Below are positions 22,501-33,520 of a stretch of 64,000 bases of DNA, one piece after another; the first letter of the stretch is position 1; the number at the start of each line of letters is the position of its first letter. The position numbers and the translations under genes were made by a program. The notes below the pieces were generated by a model, which had not been told where the DNA came from, made no database searches, and saw nothing but the letters and a program-made list of their open reading frames with translations. This DNA comes from Aquila chrysaetos chrysaetos (Eukaryota > Chordata > Aves > Accipitriformes > Accipitridae): assembly GCF_900496995.4 (NCBI RefSeq), contig NC_044019.1:558001-622000 (forward strand), written 5' to 3'.

Positions 22501-24228
22501 CAAAAGATTGAAAAAAAAGATAAAAAAATGAAGCAACAGTTGATGGGTATCTGTTAATTGACATCACATCTGCTGTGGTCTGAGAAACCCACCCAAATAT
22601 GTATGCTGACCTCTCTGTGCTGCTGTACCATTCCCAAATACCTGTCTGTTTTATTAACATGATTAGGCCTTTGAAATACAGTAGTCTGAATGCTAGACTA
22701 TTCTTAGGATGGGATGATGAAGATAGTGTCTGATCTAACCTCCCCTTAACACTTATTCCATGTCTTTGTTTATTGTATCTGCACTGAAAGAAAAGCAAAG
22801 ATGGAAAAGAGGTTTTTCGAGCTTTCACGATGTTATAGCTGTGGTGTTCTCTGGCTGTTTTTCTCTGTTCTAAATGTAATCAAAACCTACTACTGAGATG
22901 AAACTAAGTGCTTTTGAAAATTAGCAGTATTCAAATGGTCCCTACCTAGACAAAAGCTGCTCAGAAGGACCTGGCTTCCTCATAATACAAAGAATGAAAA
23001 CAAGCTCTTAGCTTGCTGATCTTCATTTTTTAAATGTGGACTTCCTTCTCTTGATTTTGTTCTGAAACAGTGCTAAGCTGAAGTAAATAGGGAATGGATG
23101 AAAGTTTCCGCTGGTATTTATTCTTCATTGAAAAATAAAGTTTATGGAGCTGCTATTAATTTAAAAAATGGTAAGCAACTTGCATGATTTTGTTATAAAT
23201 GCTTGTTTTTAGACATTATTGTCCATCACTTTTAATGGACTTAAGTGGTTAGCGAGAATATGTATGGAGGCATCATAAGTAGAACCTTGTTTCACATCCA
23301 GAGCTGCCCCTTCTCATTTTATTGATACAGACAACTATAAATGAATTTTATGGTTAATTTAGAAGGGTCCAAGCATGGCTAAAATCACAAAAAAGGGAAA
23401 GCTACTGTGAGCTGAACCTCTTTCAAATCACAAATTAACGGTGTTTTCAGTTGCATTTTTATTGCAAATACTTTTTTCTCCTTGGTTCTAAAGGGGATAA
23501 AGCAACTTGAGATCTAAATTTTCAAAACAGGGAACACTAAACAATCAGTTAAGAGCTTTTAGTACAGATTATTGCATGTCCTTGGTTTCCAGCGCTTACA
23601 GTAGTAGTAATAAATAGTCTCTAGCGTTCCAGCTCCAATTTTCTTTAGTTATTTGGATACAGTGGACCACAGTGACAATGCCCAGTGCAGAATTCCTTGG
23701 TATAGGAGGGTTGGATAAAGTAGAGGGTATGTAATGGCATGGCTTAGTTTCACCTACAGTAGAGAGTTGGGAGGAATATTTATTCCTCTTTACAGTAAGC
23801 TGATAGAGAAATGCTTTGACAGAGTTGCTAGCGGAATGAGGGATATGTGATCACTGCAGGCAGTGGGCCAAAGGCGTATGGTGAAATGCATGCTGGCACC
23901 CAGCTAACCATGTCGAACATCACAGAACAGACACATGGTAAGGAAAACCAGATCTTCGGCCCCCAAGCCAGCACCCCTTGTGAATTCCAGAGGAGCTCTG
24001 AAAGGGTCATCTGTGCTAAATCTGCAGAAAATTAGATTTGACTGCTGCTTGGAGATTTCCTGCTCCCTGTAACGCTTCCTCCTGTCAGTCTGTAGCCGGG
24101 GCTTACGCAGTCCTTCGGATACTTGCAGATGGCTGCTTGCGTTCAGCAGCCTGGTTAGGCTGAAGGTTCTGTGGCTGCATCTCCTTGAGTGCTTTTTTCT
24201 TGAAGCACTGCTCCGTGGTGCAGCTTTG
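22501..24228. other. Intergenic sequence between YRDC and the MANEAL relic
   Basis: AT-rich unique sequence. It may include a long YRDC 3' UTR (AATAAA near 23134). I see no exon, RNA gene or clear repeat on either strand. Confidence 0.5.
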
Positions 24229-25912
24229 TCAGCGGGATGTCTTCTCTTTGCTGCAATGTTCTGCTCATCTGCGAGTCAGCTCCAGGTATGTGCTCGGCTG
24301 ATGAGGAAGGTAGTCCAGATGAAGGCGTGTCAGCGTCTTCTTGGGTACAGCTTTCTTGATCTGGGTGCCTTCGTGCCATGTGTTGAAGGATATGATGGAG
24401 ACGATCTCTAGTCTGACCATGAGAGCAGCCTGCAGAGCTGTTTCATAGTACTTACCATTGACTCTGTTCCGAGTGTTGTGGTTGTTCCAGGGGCGAATGC
24501 TGCTGTCGATGTAGCCTGGGCCAGCGCTGGGGATGAACATCAGCTTGTTGGAGTCGCAGAAGTTTTGATTGCGTTCCAGTTCTGGTGGGATGAGCCAAAA
24601 GAGAAACCGTTGGGCACAAAGTATGCGTACATGCCATCATACCCTGCGGAGAGTATTTCATGTTTGTGTCCCTCCTCCACCAGCAGCGCTACGAACACAG
24701 CGTTGTAAGAGGTGTTGCAGAGAAAATGGGAGCCTGATGGCATGAGAATGTTGGCTCAGGATTCAGCTGATGTCAAGTAGGAATCATAGATATAAAACAG
24801 TGGGAGACTATTGCCGGTGCCGGTCTTGGACTTATAAAAAGCTGCGTGTGATCTGTATCTAGAGGAGAGCACAAAGCTTTTTCAGAGGCGGGGGTGATAA
24901 GCCCTCAGCAGACACTTCTATTATAAGGCAAGCATGGTGTGAGACGTGGTTTGCTGTAGGGGCCTCCTTTCCCAGAACCTTTATCTCTGTCTTCACGGGA
25001 GTGCCTGTGCCTGCTCCTTTCCTTTTTGAAAGAAAGGGTAGAGGTGCCAGCCTACAGGCGGTAAGTTCAGAAACCTGAGCAGAAGAAAGCAATTTTGGGT
25101 TCTGAAGGCAAGGTATTGAAGTACCAGAGAAAGCAGAATTAGATTGTGACTCCTGCCCAGTACTGCCCTGTTGGCTCGCTCTAGGCAGCTCCCTCCCCTG
25201 TGCACTGTTTTTTTGGACACTATTCTGATGCATTTAATTCAAAGGTCTGCATGCACACTGTTTGTGCTTAAAGCAACATTATGCAGCTGGATTTAGCCTA
25301 TGTGAAAAACTTACTTGTCCATGATGTATCTGATATTCTCATGCATGGTGTGGTCATCGTGCCCTTTGTATGGCTGGATATGAAAGGCAGCCTTCAAAAA
25401 AGCCCACGGAGATGGTTATTTTCATCACATGGTACTGCTTTCTCTGCACCCTGACCTCCCAGAAGACCGCAGATCTGCTGTAAAGGACCTTCTGTCGCCC
25501 ACTGTGGCCAGACTGGGCGGACCACTTCACGACACATGTAGAATACAGCAGCCTACTCGGTGAAGCCAGGGCTTTCACTGGTTTTCCCTAATGCTAGTAA
25601 AAAGGAAACTGAAAATCCCAATTATTAAGAAGAGGAAAAGCCCTGTATTTAGCTATTGTTCCCATGGTCTTAAACACAAGTACTTGTTTATTTTAACACG
25701 GTCACTGAAGCAGAGGAGCAGGGCCTCTGCCCAAGCACAGCATCAGCTTCATGCTGGAGTCGAACGGCGAGTTTAATGGCCTCTGCCAGCAGACAAGAGC
25801 CTTACCTTTATGGCGTACCTGCACGCAGCATCCAGTACGGAGAGCACGAGGCTGTCCGACGGCTCACCGTTGTCGTCTGCTGGGCCGGGTGGGTACCGGG
25901 ATGGGACCAGCA
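24229..25912 (-). pseudogene. MANEAL: MANEAL pseudogene (GH99 endo-alpha-mannosidase-like), three readable exons
   Basis: MANEAL is the paralogue of Golgi endo-alpha-1,2-mannosidase MANEA (family GH99). Three exons are readable on the - strand with intact GT/AG junctions and matching phases: 25912-25806 (YPPGPADDNGEPSDS), 25391-25315 (AAFHIQPYKGHDDHTMHENI) and 24858-24229 (LPLFYIYDSYLTS, ALLVEEGHKHEIL, AGYDGMYAYF, GPGYIDSSIRPWNNHNTRNR, WHEGTQIKKAVPKK, YLPHQPSTYLELTRR). Breaks are a Trp-to-stop TGA at 24758-24756, a one-base deletion in an A run at about 24562-24566, and a second Trp-to-stop TGA at 24267-24265. The GH99 motif NEWHEG reads NTWHEG, losing one catalytic Glu; a conserved LSWYPPG reads PSRYPPG. 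The first exon (signal anchor and HWDHVMVPHWDPK region) was not found. Introns are kept, so this is a decayed resident gene in its syntenic place, not a retrocopy. Confidence 0.9.
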
Positions 25913-25989
25913 CTCCCGCAGTGGCACCGGACAGAGCAGGTCTCGGTCAAATGTCTCGTGCCTGAGCTTCTCCTCTTCCCGTGCAGCGG

Positions 25990-26545
25990 CAGAGCAGTAA
26001 GCGTCTCCCATCACTCCAGCACTTTAGAGCCCCACGGTGTTTAAGCCCCGGTTACGAGAGGCTGTACTCTGCGCTCCCGGGTACCTGTCGGGGCCCGTGG
26101 GTGCCAGCAGCACTGACGGGGGGAGCAGCGGGTACGGGTGCCCGGTGCTGGGGCGTTGTGGCATGGCGGAGGGGAGCGACTGCAGCCGCTGGTGGCCCCG
26201 GTGACGGCTGCGGGGCAGTGGTGGGGGGCTGCTGTGTGCCCGTGCCTGGCACGGTCGGCCGCCCTCCGGGGTCGGTGACCGGGAGGGCTCGGGGCTGCCT
26301 GCAGCCGCAGAGGCGGGGGCTGGCGGGCCGGGGCCGGCGGAGCCCCCGCCGGTGTCCCCCACCGTCACGGTGGGACCGGGATGCATGTGCGGTGGTTCCC
26401 TCGGTGCCGGGGGCTGATCCCCCGCGGGACCGACGATGCTCCCCGCAAGACCGGCACGGCGGGGAGGCCTGGTGATGGGCAAGGGCAGCGGCTGCCGCCC
26501 GCGCTCGGTTCCCCGAGTGCAGCCGCTAAAACGGGTCGTTGATGG
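25990..26545. promoter_or_regulatory. CpG-rich island upstream of the MANEAL relic
   Basis: About 550 bases are GC- and CpG-rich against a plainer background. It begins about 80 bases upstream (on the - strand) of the first readable MANEAL exon, where the promoter and first exon would be expected. The - strand here can be read as Pro/Ala-rich peptide, like the stem region of MANEAL, but I could not recognise the conserved exon 1 motifs. It may be a surviving promoter island of a dead gene or an unrelated promoter. Confidence 0.45.
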
Positions 26546-26639
26546 AGGACTAAACTTACTCGAGGAAAGGAAAACACACTCCAGCAAACACTGAAGTGTG
26601 ACTATCCGAGCTGTTAAAGGAAATAACATTTTAATTGGG

Positions 26640-29600
26640 TGAATCTGTTACACACAAATGTTACAGGCGATAAAACTCCTGGTAAATGGGAACCCAGTAA
26701 TGAGATGAACCTGTCAAGGGAACAAATTGCCTGCAAATCAGAAACAGGCTTCCGAGGCTCTCCAGCAGCTTTGGGGCTTCCATTATTCTGCTTGGCTGAA
26801 GCTCGTGCTGCCCCACAGCGCTGGAGCCTTCTGGCAGCTTTTCCTCACGACAGCCACCCATGCAGAGTCGTGGTCTGCGGGAGGAGTGTGAGTAAGCGTT
26901 AGCGAGCTGTAGAGACAGCTAGAAGTTTGCCTTTCAGAGCTTTATGTGGTTTTTGGCTGGGCTAGACGCGTGCAAGAACTAACTGTGGGCTGGGTGCCAG
27001 GTTGGCAGCAGTGGTTCTGGTAGGACATCAGTGGAAAGGGGTGTTGGGAAAGCGTCCCTGTTCTGGCTAGTGTGCTGGGACTCCAGCGAGGAGAGTGCCT
27101 GGCCAGTCCTGGTGTGATCCTGTGGGGTGCTATATTGCCTTGGGTACGTTTTGGCCTCTAAAATGCCTGTAACTAGTGCCACCTGAGTTTGCCAAAGAGA
27201 TTTGGCAAACTTCTCCCTGGTGCTCGTACACCAGCCCTGCTGTGGGGGTGATGCCCGATCCTCTCTCCCTGGGGGTACCAGCGTCCTGTCCAAAGCAGCT
27301 ATTTCAAGTCCTAGTCCCAGCTGTATTTCATGCTTCACCATATGCGGCTCCTACAAGCAGCACAGAGCCAGTGTTGGAAGAGCAGCAAGGAGCGTCCCCC
27401 TGCTCAGATGAGCAGGTTTTTTTTGTAAAACAGAGAAACTCATCTTTGTCCTCTGTCTCATCTGGGTGTAGGGCACAAGTGCTTCTGGAGCCTGAATGCT
27501 GCACACATGGGACTTGCTCTAGGAATAATTCATCTCTGTGTTTGAATGCTGTACCCAGAGGGGTGGAGAGGGGCATCAGACTCTTACCTCTTGACTTTTT
27601 GGATCTGTTTGGTCAGAACACAAATGCAGCTATGCCTTCCTAAGGAAGCTGCTGGACCTCCCGATTGCAGGGAGATACCAGAACCCATGGTGCAAATGTA
27701 CTTAAGTGGCTCGGGGGGTATAAGGCAGGCAAACGCCTCTCCTGCTTTCCCCATTTATTTTTCAAATCTCTTTAAGACCAGTGTGATAATTTTGGAGGCC
27801 TGATTCATGCTTGGGGGTGACGCTCCTGTGTGTTCATTCATCAGCTCACATCTGCTTCGGCCTCTTCAGGGACTCGGTGAGCTTGGTTCCCCGCTTTGCC
27901 TCTCACTTACTGTCATCTGCTGGAGATGAGGACACTTTTTAATCTAATTTAGTGGCTGCCAGTTGTGAGTGCAGGGAGCATCGTGCTGAGCCAGCTAACT
28001 CAGGAAGCTAGCGGTGCTGTGTTCGTAGTCTTTTTCTGAGTCATTTCTTTCACTGGCTTGTGCAAAGGATGCTGCTGTTTGTGACCTCCTGGTTGGCAGA
28101 CCCTTGCGCCTGAGCTCACTAGAGCCACCAAGAACCAGCTGCAGGGAAGGAGGCAGTGGGGCTAAATACCACTGCTTTTTGATGGACAGTTTTAAATTGC
28201 TCTATTCAGCCCATCATCCCACAAGTAGCTGCTGTCATTTTCTTTCAAATAGCTACCTTCAGGCTACTTGGAGAGGTCAGGCTACAGAGGGTGGATGCTC
28301 CAGGGAGGTGGGAAGAGCTTTCTCTTTCTGTATCTGGTGACAAGGACGCTGGACAGAAATCTGCAGACCAGAGAATTTGCTGTCACTATTCTCCATCTGT
28401 GAGTTAAATACCTCTAGAAACTGTCTATGACATTTAGTTTATGAACTGGCAGATGAATTACCTGAAGGCAGGGCAGAACCATCTAAATAAAAATTATCTG
28501 GAAGCAATGAGCAGGGGGTGCATGGTGTACGGGTCAGGATCTTCAGGTCTAACAGCCACATCTAACTGGGTAAAATGGTGGTGTGGCTCAGTCTGGGTCT
28601 CCACGCTGCCCATGTGATATGTGTTCCAGCAGCATCACAAGGATCAGCTTTTACTGGACTCCTATCCCTGAGCCCACCCGACGCAACTGCCCCGTAGTGC
28701 AGAAGGCCCAGAAAGATGAGTTCCCAAAAATTACTGCTCCAGGACGCTTCCCACTACTGCATCGCCGGAGATGACGCTTGTTCTAAACGGCTCTCACGCT
28801 GACTTCCCTGATGCCTCTGTCCATACAGGTTTGTTCTCTGAGCAGCCCCATGAGCTGAGCCGGACTTCCAGCCTTTTGCTTCCAGGGTTGCCGAGGCGCC
28901 GGAGCCATGTCTCCCACCACTAGATAGAGCTAGGCCACCGCAGGGAGCCTTGGAGCCGGCGGCTGAACTGGCTGACGTGTGTATGGTTGCTTAAAAGCAT
29001 TAATAAGCGAGTGCTGTGCTGGGGCCTCGCTGACACGGGCTTGGCGTGGCGCAGGTGGTGGCTTGTGTGCGGAGCTGCCCGCCGCAGGCGAGCGGCTGCC
29101 GGGGAGAGCTGGACGTGGTGCTGCGCTCCCGCCTGTGCCTGGTCCTTGCAAAGCCCACGCTGGGATGATTTTTCCCAGTGTCTGAGTGCCACAGAGTGGT
29201 TATGTATCTTTATTGCTCTGAGCAGGTGTCTCAGTCGCTGCTAATGGACTGTAATACACACAGAGCTGACCCCAAAATGATGTCTTCACAGAAATTGCCT
29301 GTCTGGGGAGCTTCTGCTGTAAAAGCCCAGAAGCACCAGGCTGGGGTGAATTACTGTCATCTGCAAAGCGTGTGCGTGAGGGGTCTCTGGGTGCTTCCCC
29401 TTCTCTGACCGTTTGCTCTTACTGCATCTTTCCAAATTGGGTATCCTGCAGGATAGAGGGGCCGAGGGAAGTAAGAGGGATCGCTTCCCTTTTGTCTGTC
29501 TGCGCAGGACCTTCTCCCCTCCACGACTGTCCCCGCAGTGTGGATAGGCACTGAGCAGAGGGTATGATTTGGTGGAGGGGACAGAGCGGGGCATGGGGGG

Positions 29601-31080
29601 TCCCTCCTTGGGCCCTGGCAGGCAGTGGGTGCGGGCAGTCTGCTCCCCACAGCCCCCGGTTCACACCGACGCTGAGCAGAGCCAGAACCAGCTGCCTGGA
29701 TGCCTGGCTTGCCCCGCACCTGTAGTGTGGATGTAAAGGCTGTTTGGGGGCTCACTGTAACGTCTCACTGTAGCGAGCAATTTCCCTACTGATTCTGCTC
29801 CCTCTGTATTTGCATGGTGAGCTTCCCCCTCGTCTTGTTGCTCAGCTCATCAGCTATTCATTGATCTTTGCCAGGTTCCTCCAGCACTCATTCATCACTC
29901 TCACGCCCGCCATCCACTTTCCAAATGTTTCCTGTTTTTCCGGTGATGTATTTCCCTGTTCAGACAAGCTAATCTTGTGCCATCAATAATCGGGGTGCAG
30001 CTGTGCTCCTGACCTCTGTGCTGGCACAGGCACACGGCTCTGCCCTCCGTGGATGGAGCCAGCCGAGCTGCAGGGGCCTTCTGGGAGCCGCTTCCCCGGC
30101 TGTTGGGTCTCTGTTGCAGCAGGTCGTCCCTCCCCTTGGGGACTTAGAAGCATGCAGATGGAGGTGATGCCCTCATGGCCAGGAAGGGCTGTTTTCCCAT
30201 AGCTGGGTGGGGGGTGATGGTCTTCAAGAAGGTGAGGCAAGGGCCTGAGGCAGAGCAGCCTTGCTTTAAAGGGGCTGGCTTTGCAGTCTGCTCTGGGGTG
30301 CCCAAAGCCTCGTCTTTCTGCCACAACTTGGCGTGGCCTTTGCAAGCAGCCTTGGTGGGCAGAAAACTGGGGAAACAGATCGGCATCTCAGCTGGTGCCT
30401 CTGCTTCTGGCTCATTCCATGCTGCTGGCTTTCAGTGTCCCTGCAAGTGACAGCTTTATTTGTGCCACTGGCATCAAGAGGATGAGCCACTCGTCAGGCA
30501 TGGGTGAAATGGCTGGTGCCCTTGTTCCCTTGCAGGAAATGCAGACACTATAAATTACTTCTTTTCTCTGGCTGCTGGGTGTCTGCAGGCCACTGTAGCT
30601 GTCAGGGTGATGTACACAGGACCAGCTAAAGTGACCAGCCTTTGTGTCAGCACTTGGGCACTGTCAACACCTCTGGAACACACCAATATGGAGCAAACCC
30701 AGGCTTTGTTGCTTATTCGGGTGTTCTTGATACTTTCCAAAGTGGGGACCCTGCTGCTGTGCTGAGTGATTTTGTGCAAAGTCTCAGTGCCAGCAATCGT
30801 GTGTGCAGCGGGCCGGGGGACATGGCATCAGGACCGACAGCAGTGGTGAGCTCTGGGGCACTGCAAGTTGTCTGCTGAGATGCATTGTGAAAATACACTC
30901 ATCGCTAGTTAGGACATGCTGATGAGACAAATAGCTTCTGCTGGAGTGGAGAGAGATGCCTTTTTAGATCTTGTAGGTGGAACTATAAACGCTTGCATAA
31001 GCCAATTCACAGGAGCAGTACAGATCAGGGTGACACTTGTGTTTGCAACCCTTGTTGAAATCACATTGGCATGAGCACTC
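26640..31080. other. Gene-free stretch, first part of the 35-kb interval
   Basis: Unique sequence of moderate to high GC with many short open frames on both strands. None has a start codon, domain and splice sites that agree. I see no RNA gene and no clear transposon. In human this interval separates MANEAL from EPHA10. Confidence 0.5.
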
Positions 31081-31210
31081 AGAGCAGGAGATACATGGTT
31101 TGCATTTTAATTAGCACTTGCCCTCCAAATAAAGATGCATCTTTAGAACCTCATTAGCAGAGCCAGTTCAAACTCATATAGCAATGATTTAAATGAGCAA
31201 CAACAGACCA
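31081..31210. promoter_or_regulatory. AT-rich island with POU-like and homeodomain-like sites
   Basis: A local AT-rich block contains TTTGCAT (31099-31105, octamer half) fused to TTTTAATTAGC (31105-31115, homeodomain core), followed by AAATAAAGATGCAT and ATTTAAATGAGC. Such composites are typical of neural or developmental enhancers. This is a motif-based candidate only. Confidence 0.3.
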
Positions 31211-32880
31211 GGCAGGCTTAGTCTGTGTTGATATCAGAGGTGAAGCTGCTGAGTGTCTGACCCTTTCCATCCCCGTTAAAGCCATTGGGGAAAAATGCTG
31301 TCAGGGATTTGTGTTTGGAAGCCTTGACTGTGTAATCTGGTCTGTCTGATGTCAGGCAGTTGCTGGGTAACTCTTGCTTCTCACTGTGATCTTATCTACT
31401 GATGTTCATTGAGTGCTTCCCCATGTCCACAATGTCATTCTTGCTGCTGCAGTTGGTGGCTAAAAGCCTCTGGCTTTTCATACCCTTTTTTATTTTGTGC
31501 AGCTGTTACATGGCAGAGGTGGTCGTGCTGAGAACTTTTCACAGCTGGTATAGTTGGAGCACCCTTTATTGTTGACTTCTGGTTATTGCTTGGAGTACTG
31601 TAGGAAGCAGGACATAAATCAGAGCAACCCAGGAATAACTTGTTACAGGAAGGTGCCTCAGACAATGTATTTAATTGCTTTAATATTTTTTACACATTTT
31701 TGGCCATCTCTAACAGTGATTGCCACTAGATTTATTCCTTGTCCTTCCTCAAGCTCTGCAGGCCTGAGTGAACGTGTATGGCTTCACAGTGCCACAGTAC
31801 AGGCATGGTCTGCCAGGTGCAGATATGCCTCAAGTCATGTCTTTGATGGGGCAGTCAGGAAGTCTTTGGCAAAACTGCCCTGCGCCTGTGCAGGGGTGAG
31901 GTGCTGTCCCTGGGGAGACTCACAAATACCAGCTCTGTGTCCTGAGGGTTCTTTGCCTTCACGCCACTGATGTCATTGAAGGCAAAGCAGCTAAGTCCTG
32001 CTTTGGTGGGTGCAGCAGCAATGTGCCTGCAAGGCTGGAGCATCCTCCTTGTCGCAGAGTGGCACTGGAAGCCACCGGAGCACCATTCTTGCTGCAAAAA
32101 CCTGGCTCCCCCAGGGATCCTGCTATCCAAGGCATCTGCTAGCCCCAGCCAGGGAGAAGTTTTCCTCCATCGCCGCAAACTGAGATCTGCAATGCTGCTT
32201 TTAAATGCCCTCGCTCTACTTCACAGTACAGAGCAAAGAAAACCAGGCTTGGGCTAATTAAGCTGGAAACACAACATTGCAATTTGTAGCTGATTAAATC
32301 TTTCAAACAATATTTATGTTAATCTCCTTCTGATTTATTTTCTTATAATGCCTTGACTAGGACATAGTCCAGTGCATGGGGAAATGCTTCCAGATGGAGC
32401 ACAGTCCGCCTTGCCAGATGCTTGAAGCTCAGAGTGAGGACTTTTCACTCACTGTGGTTACAGCCAGGAGAGATGATCCTGTCCATCTAGGCCATTTTTG
32501 TACATAGAGGGGGATGCTGAGCTGCAGTTCTTGTTTTTGCTGCAGGAATGAGTCCGCCTGTAACAGGAGAGGGCTGTGAAACAGCGCGTGGGAAGGGGCA
32601 TCCATGAGACAGCCAGTTCTCGGCTGGGGCTGTTCTGCCTCTCGTACACACACCTTGCGTCTCTGAACGAGGGCTTTGCTGTCTCAAGAGGAGGCTGCTG
32701 TAAAATGCTCCTTTGAGTTTATCTCTGGAGATTATAGGGGCCTATTACAAAAACCCAGTTTCCATTTACATGCTGCACATGCATACCCACTTATACTGTC
32801 CTCCAGCCCTTCTTCCAGCTCCAGAGTTGGCAGGATGCCTGACAAATTTCCACAGGATACTGATTTAAGGAATTAGTCTG

Positions 32881-32935
32881 TAGAAGCATAGACGATAGTG
32901 ACAGAAGGGACCTTGAGGCCATCTGGAGAGTCCGC
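32881..32935 (-). mobile_element. Possible degenerate CR1 3' end, minus orientation
   Basis: The segment reads like the reverse complement of a CR1 3' terminus: an AGAAGCATAGACGATAG-type tail, then GAAGGGACCTTGAGGCCATCT. The usual consensus has GAAGGGACCT followed by a GATCATCTAGTCC-type block. The match is short and diverged, and the flanking 200 bases do not extend it clearly. Confidence 0.45.
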
Positions 32936-33304
32936 TTCCCCAGACAGCATCCCCTCTCCCAAGTCACTCCAGACACATTTGTCAGATTTGCTCTCAGCTC
33001 CCTTTTCTGGAGGAAATTTCACCTGGCTGCTGCTCATCTTCTTCCTATTTTCCAGGTCCTTAAAAAAATATTTATTGGGACTGGAATTTTTCAGGGGCTT
33101 AAAGGTAATGTGGTCTGTGTATGCCCATCTCTTCTCTTTTTTTCTCCCTTTTTCAAAAAGGTTGTAGTTTACCCTTTCTGTTCTTGACACCTTGGAGATG
33201 GCTGCAGGGTGAGTCCCGGGGTAGAGGGCTCTGAGCAGCGCAGGTCAAGGTGGGGATGTGCTGGGGGACAGGGCTGCCATGGGCTGCCACTGCTGCCAGA
33301 GCCC

Positions 33305-33334
33305 AACTGCTGGAGCGATAACTGCTGGAGCGAT
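33305..33334 (+). repeat. 15-base tandem duplication
   Basis: The unit ACTGCTGGAGCGAT(A/G) occurs twice in direct succession in otherwise unique GC-rich sequence. It appears to be a small slippage event with no evident function. Confidence 0.7.
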
Positions 33335-33389
33335 GAACAGCCCGTGCTTGCAGGGAGGATAGCTCTGGAGGTCAAGGGGTTTTCACTGC

Positions 33390-33520
33390 GGAATTGTTAA
33401 ATTAAGTATTCATTTAATTATATTTTGATTAAATTAGATAATCTTTTTTTTTTTTTTTAATTTCACCAGCAAATGATTCTCTGCATAATTAATGCTGGCT
33501 GATTCTGCTAATTCACTTAC
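33390..33520. promoter_or_regulatory. AT-rich island dense in TAAT cores
   Basis: About 130 bases of AT-rich sequence sit abruptly within GC-rich flanks. They contain repeated homeodomain-type cores (TTAATTA, GATTAAATTAG, ATAATTAATG, CTAATTC) and a T14-type run. It is the densest of many similar islands between 31 and 59 kb and a candidate enhancer on motif grounds only. Confidence 0.3.

Noticed and set aside
26052-26629. Pro/Ala-rich open frames on the - strand, as a possible MANEAL exon 1
   Set aside because: The position is right and the composition resembles the MANEAL stem, but the conserved catalytic-domain start and a signal anchor are not visible.
28583-28774. A 63-codon + strand open frame
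   Set aside because: No family resemblance, no paired splice sites, no conserved-looking motif. I also checked the - strand for MANEAL exon 1 and found nothing.
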